A DNA stretch of 10,974 bases from positions 1-10,974 of the forward strand of contig CALAGJ010000205.1 of the NCBI GenBank assembly GCA_937892395.1, written 5' to 3'. A program made the position numbers and the translations under genes. Shown here piece by piece: positions 7,806 to 10,974 of the stretch; position 1 is the stretch's first letter; every line of letters begins with the position of its first letter. The notes below the pieces were generated by a model. It was not told the origin of the DNA, searched no databases, and saw nothing but the letters and a program-made list of their open reading frames with translations. Source of the stretch: an uncultured Parafilimonas sp. (GTDB lineage Bacteria > Bacteroidota > Bacteroidia > Chitinophagales > Chitinophagaceae).

Positions 7806-7821
7806 TAGTGATTAATCACTA
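7806..7821. promoter_or_regulatory. Perfect 16-bp palindrome, candidate operator
   Basis: TAGTGATTAATCACTA is fully self-complementary over 16 bases with no spacer. It lies in the intergenic region between divergent apaG and the LuxR-type regulator gene, 77 bases upstream of the regulator's ATG. LuxR/GerE-type HTH domains bind as dimers to palindromic sites, so autoregulation is a natural inference. No second copy was noticed in the window. Confidence 0.5.
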
Positions 7822-7898
7822 TTCCAATGGTTTTATAATGAAAAATTAAATAAAGCTTGTACTTTAGCATATTCTCTGAACTGCAAAAAATTTATTGT

Positions 7899-8726
7899 AT
7901 GCTCGAAGTAAAACATATAAAATTGACATCACACGAATACTTTTTTTCCTGTTGGGAGAACTATAGAACTGCCGTAAAAGAAGACCTAAGGACGGTTATC
8001 GATTTTTTTCAACCTTATTATAAAATATTACCCAAGTTGGCTTTGGGCGAATATGGATGGTATATTTTTGATAATGACTTTCCAAATCCGAAAATTAAAG
8101 TTGCTGGTGGGCTAATTGACAAATTAACACCCTATACAAATGATCATTTTCTTAACTTGAATTATAAAGAATATTTTGGCATGATACACCCAGATGATGT
8201 CAACTATGCTTTTTCTTTTTTGGGCAAATCATTCAAAATGTTATTTTCACTTTCAGATGAGCAAAGACATGAAATTAATGCACACATCTATTTCAGAATG
8301 AAGAACAACAATCAGGAATATAGGTGGGTGGCCATTCAATACCCTGCTATGTATTTTGATGAAAAAAATCATTTCATGTATGGATTATGTCTAATAAGTG
8401 ATGTACATCATTTGATGACTATAGATGCAAAGCCAATGATGACTATAATAAAAAACAATCATAGAGCACAACAAATATTCACCTGTTATACCACGGAGAA
8501 TTCAGATTTTACAGAAGATGATGGTGTACTGGTAAGCAAACGTGAACAGGACATCATTGCCTTAATGACACAGGGCAAGGCAAGTAAAGAAATTGGAGGC
8601 TTATTAGGTATCTCAAAAAATACAGTGGACAATCATAGGCAAAAGCTTTTAAAGAAATTTAATGTAGCATCATCTGCAGAATTAGTTATGAAAGTACACA
8701 TCTTCAAAAAAGGATATTCAGCATAG
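7899..8726 (+). CDS. PAS-like domain transcriptional regulator with LuxR-type HTH
   Basis: The ATG at 7899 gives 275 residues; an in-frame TTG at 7857 is possible but would only add 14 residues of no clear meaning. Residues about 50-170 resemble a PAS fold of the PAS_3 kind: the IHPDDV motif at 96-101, an R-M-K-N-N-N-Q-E-Y-R-W-V strand, and a later G-L-C-L-I-S-D-V strand. Residues 211-270 form a GerE/LuxR C-terminal HTH: VSKREQDIIALM, GKASKEIGGLLGISKNTVDNHRQKLLKKF, then ASSAELV. No signal peptide or membrane segment is seen, so it is a cytoplasmic DNA-binding protein, possibly sensing a small molecule or a redox or metabolic cue through the PAS part. There is no receiver domain and no histidine kinase beside it. 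Its 3' end converges with ubiX, 15 bases apart. A perfect palindrome upstream may be its own operator. Confidence 0.85.
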   Translation: MLEVKHIKLTSHEYFFSCWENYRTAVKEDLRTVIDFFQPYYKILPKLALGEYGWYIFDNDFPNPKIKVAGGLIDKLTPYTNDHFLNLNYKEYFGMIHPDDVNYAFSFLGKSFKMLFSLSDEQRHEINAHIYFRMKNNNQEYRWVAIQYPAMYFDEKNHFMYGLCLISDVHHLMTIDAKPMMTIIKNNHRAQQIFTCYTTENSDFTEDDGVLVSKREQDIIALMTQGKASKEIGGLLGISKNTVDNHRQKLLKKFNVASSAELVMKVHIFKKGYSA

Positions 8727-8741
8727 TAAAATGTACACCAA

Positions 8742-9302
8742 TCATTCTCCCCAACTTTTAGAATCCGTATGAATATCTGCTAATTGTAATGTTCTATTTA
8801 CAACTGTCATAGCTACTTCCTCCATAGAGGTTGGCATGTGGTAAAAGGATGGAGTGGCAGGGCAAATAATGCCTCCGGCGAGTGTAACCGTTTCCATATT
8901 TTTTATGTGAACTAAGTTGTAGGGCGTTTCTCTTACCATTAGTATCAATCTTCTTCTTTCTTTTAGTACCACATCAGCAGCACGGGTTACCAAATCATCA
9001 CTAATGCCATTGGCAATTCTGGCTAAAGTACCCATACTACAAGGAGCTACAATCATGGTATTATAATTTGCAGATCCAGATGCAAATGGTGCATTAAAAT
9101 CGTATTTATCGTAAAAGCTTACAGCCAAATTTTTATAAGAATCATCACCAATTTCAGTATGCCACACTTCTTTTGCATTGTTACTCATTACCACTGCAAG
9201 TTGATTCCATTGCGATTGAAATTTTAGTAAAGATTCTATGAGCAATTTAGCATAAATAGAACCACTTGCCCCAGTTATTGCAACTACAATTTTATGATTC
9301 AT
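8742..9302 (-). CDS. ubiX: Flavin prenyltransferase UbiX
   Basis: This enzyme joins a dimethylallyl group to FMN to make prenylated FMN, the cofactor of UbiD-family decarboxylases. At 186 residues it has the normal family length. Visible motifs are the N-terminal ITGASGSIYA (flavin/phosphate loop), the FASGSANYNTMIVAPCSMGTLA region, ISDDLVTRAADVVLKERR, the VRETPYNLVHIKNM active-site segment, and PATPSFY near residue 148. It has no signal peptide, so it is cytoplasmic. No ubiD lies in the window; its decarboxylase partner (for example in menaquinone biosynthesis) must be encoded elsewhere. The glycosyltransferase gene ends 67 bases upstream in the same direction with no clear terminator between, so it is probably the last gene of that operon. 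Confidence 0.95.
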   Translation of the reverse strand: MNHKIVVAITGASGSIYAKLLIESLLKFQSQWNQLAVVMSNNAKEVWHTEIGDDSYKNLAVSFYDKYDFNAPFASGSANYNTMIVAPCSMGTLARIANGISDDLVTRAADVVLKERRRLILMVRETPYNLVHIKNMETVTLAGGIICPATPSFYHMPTSMEEVAMTVVNRTLQLADIHTDSKSWGE

Positions 9303-9369
9303 TAAAATTGATATTTTGTAATAATTACAATTATTTAAAGATAGGGTTCAGTATAGGTATGCAACATAT

Positions 9370-10512
9370 TTAATTCATAATTTTTGTGTAAACCTTTTTT
9401 GCTATTTGTTTCCAGCTAAAATATTCGAAAAATACATCCCGAGTGGGAGCAGAAATACTTGGCAATAATTCATTAATTGCATGGAGGTAGGCGGCGGCAT
9501 CATCCTGCATGGCAATTACCAATTTTGGAGCAGATAAATCAATAGTAACTCCCATAGCACCTATTTTTGAAGATACAGCAGATTGTCCGCAGGCCAATGC
9601 TTCTACTAATTTTGTTTTAATACCGCCACCTTCCAATACCGGGTTTAAGAAAATATGACATCCTTTGAAATATACATCTATATCATCTACAAAACCTGCA
9701 TATATTACATGCTTTGATTGATATTCATATAAATTCAACATTTCTTTTGGTAAACCACCGCCACAAATGATTATTTTATATTGCTTTTGCAGATTGCACA
9801 ATATTGGATTTATCTCCTCCAAAATTATTTTTAATGCTTGCAAATTGGGCGGGTAATTGTATGAAGCAGCAAACATGAAAAGCAATGTATCTGGAGCTAT
9901 TCCATGCATTGTTGAAATGGTAGATGTACATTCATTTTTTTGTTCCAATGTTGGACTTGAACTGATGGGTGTGCCAAAAGGAACTGTCATTGTATGAATT
10001 GGATTAAGTCCAAATGCTGCAATTGCAAAAAGTTTATCTTCATTTGTCTTATAAAAATTTTCATCAGCCTGCTTACTCACAATTTTTTCATACTGCCATA
10101 AGATTCGCCACCACCATTTATTCAGAGATTTAAATCGAGTAGCTTCGATATTATGATGATGTACAATAAGCTTTACACCGGCTATCCATTTTAGCAATAC
10201 GCCCACCCATCCGAAATAGCAATGCTCAATCAAGAAATAGTTTATTTTTTCAGTTTTGATGATACGATATAGCTGAAAAAGCAAGATGGGGTTTACATAC
10301 CTCAAGCTATTTTTCCCCAACATTTTTTTTAATGTAAAGGTTAAAGCTTCGTCTGGCGAATTGTCTTTAGTGGCAATCATAATCAATTCAAAATGCGCTG
10401 CCAAATATTTCTCGAAGAGATAAATTCCTTTCTTTCCTCCATCAGTAGCTGGCAGTATTCGATAGCCACATAAGGTTAGCAATTTTGGTTTTACAACTGA
10501 ATCAACTGACAT
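9370..10512 (-). CDS. GT4-family glycosyltransferase
   Basis: The ATG at 10512 gives 380 residues and avoids overlapping the preceding gene; an ATG at 10596 in the same frame would add 28 residues and overlap it by 50 bases. The fold is GT-B. The N-terminal half has a TDGGKKG loop (23-29) and VHHHNIEATRFKSL (117-130), resembling the H-N-I-E-x-x-R motif of capsule/exopolysaccharide GT4 enzymes. The C-terminal half has AASYNYPPN (215-223), IICGGG (248-253), YAGFVDDI (271-278) and NPVLEGGGIKTKLVEALACG (290-309), the nucleotide-sugar binding region with E294 and E304. It likely transfers a sugar from a nucleotide donor to a surface glycan or glycolipid; donor and acceptor cannot be read from sequence. 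It lies between a small membrane protein gene (34 bases upstream) and ubiX. Confidence 0.88.
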   Translation of the reverse strand: MSVDSVVKPKLLTLCGYRILPATDGGKKGIYLFEKYLAAHFELIMIATKDNSPDEALTFTLKKMLGKNSLRYVNPILLFQLYRIIKTEKINYFLIEHCYFGWVGVLLKWIAGVKLIVHHHNIEATRFKSLNKWWWRILWQYEKIVSKQADENFYKTNEDKLFAIAAFGLNPIHTMTVPFGTPISSSPTLEQKNECTSTISTMHGIAPDTLLFMFAASYNYPPNLQALKIILEEINPILCNLQKQYKIIICGGGLPKEMLNLYEYQSKHVIYAGFVDDIDVYFKGCHIFLNPVLEGGGIKTKLVEALACGQSAVSSKIGAMGVTIDLSAPKLVIAMQDDAAAYLHAINELLPSISAPTRDVFFEYFSWKQIAKKVYTKIMN

Positions 10513-10546
10513 TAAATCTGCATTTGTGCTGATACACAAAAGTATT

Positions 10547-10891
10547 TTATTTTTTAAAGAAAGTAGTACGTGCCAGTGAACCCGTAAGTGCTGCAAACCC
10601 GGCTACTAAGGCTCCAATAAATGCAGTTACAAATATCAGCGCCATTGTAGATCCACCTAACGGAAGTATAGAGGCTACTTTTTCCGAAAGTAGATGATTG
10701 TTTTCATTATCTATCCACAAAGCCTGTGCAAACCATAATATGAACAACCCGGTAAAACCGCTTGCAAATGCACGAAAAGACTGCATGTGTATAGCGATGG
10801 CCACTATTGCAGTGGTAATGGCAAAACTCCACCACGGACCATATAAACAAGCTGCAAAACCTAATAATGCAGTGAGTGTCTCTTCTCCAAT
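10547..10891 (-). CDS. Small multi-TM membrane protein, start codon uncertain
   Basis: The frame encodes a hydrophobic protein resembling small uncharacterised Bacteroidota membrane proteins: LLGFAACLYGPWWSFAITTA, then a segment around FTGLFILWFAQALWID, a polar stretch NENNHLLSEKVASILPLGG, and a last segment MALIFVTAFIGALVAGFAAL ending in a basic tail (ARTTFFKK). About four membrane spans are likely. The first conventional start in frame is GTG at 10804 (85 residues), but that discards the first span, which looks genuinely coding. The frame is open back to a TAG at 10916-10918 with no ATG, GTG or TTG in the extra part; the boundary given uses an ATT at 10891 (114 residues) as a placeholder. 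A rare start codon, or a frameshift near the N-terminus, would explain this. It probably heads the operon with the glycosyltransferase and ubiX. Confidence 0.6.
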   Translation of the reverse strand: MGEETLTALLGFAACLYGPWWSFAITTAIVAIAIHMQSFRAFASGFTGLFILWFAQALWIDNENNHLLSEKVASILPLGGSTMALIFVTAFIGALVAGFAALTGSLARTTFFKK

Positions 10892-10974
10892 GTGGGAATT
10901 GATGATGAAAAATGTCTATCAACTTCCTGCTTCACAAGTTTCAAAAGAGAACTTCTTTTTAAATGTTTATTTTA

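Noticed and set aside
9316..9330. TTGTAA-TAA-TTACAA small palindrome upstream of ubiX
   Set aside because: Six-base AT-rich arms with a 3-base loop are expected by chance in this composition, and nothing nearby supports a regulatory role.
10707..10922. 71-codon minus-strand frame overlapping the small membrane protein
   Set aside because: It is rich in H, C, F and R with no organised pattern; the frame of the hydrophobic protein is the convincing one.
10861..10971. Minus-strand open frame from near the window edge ending TAG at 10861-10863
   Set aside because: Only about 36 codons, preceded by an in-frame TAA at 10972-10974. It might be a frameshifted N-terminus of the membrane protein but shows no matching hydrophobic sequence.

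Overview
The window looks like chromosomal DNA from a Bacteroidota species, most likely of the Chitinophagia/Sphingobacteriia type. The DNA is AT-rich, start codons lack clear Shine-Dalgarno sequences, several proteins carry Sec signal peptides ending in A-Q, and one large peptidase ends in a type IX secretion (T9SS) C-terminal sorting domain, which is confined to this phylum. I saw no rRNA, tRNA, CRISPR array, insertion sequence or prophage gene. Family calls rest on recognising motifs by eye; no database search was run.

Left part (1-4416, plus strand): a small membrane protein with a coiled-coil tail; a methionine-rich secreted DUF1579 protein closed by a strong hairpin terminator; then a likely two-gene unit of a secreted M14-type zinc carboxypeptidase and a secreted agmatine/peptidylarginine deiminase-family enzyme. 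Middle (4473-7650, minus strand, convergent with the previous unit): an 886-residue secreted M14 carboxypeptidase with a beta-sandwich region, an FN3-like domain and a T9SS sorting domain, preceded by apaG. Two predicted exported carboxypeptidases and an exported guanidino-group deiminase therefore lie within 6 kb, suggesting extracellular peptide and arginine processing. That link is inference from proximity.

Right part (7651-10974): a plus-strand orphan regulator with a PAS-like domain and a LuxR-type HTH, with a perfect 16-bp palindrome 77 bases before its start codon. Then comes a probable minus-strand operon of a small multi-TM membrane protein, a GT4-type glycosyltransferase and ubiX (flavin prenyltransferase). 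The membrane protein's frame continues well upstream of its first conventional start codon, so its true start is uncertain.

Most genes are ordinary for the phylum. The points most worth a second look are the palindrome before the LuxR gene, the deiminase/carboxypeptidase neighbourhood, the Met-rich DUF1579 protein, and two hairpins whose position or strand does not fit simple gene ends.
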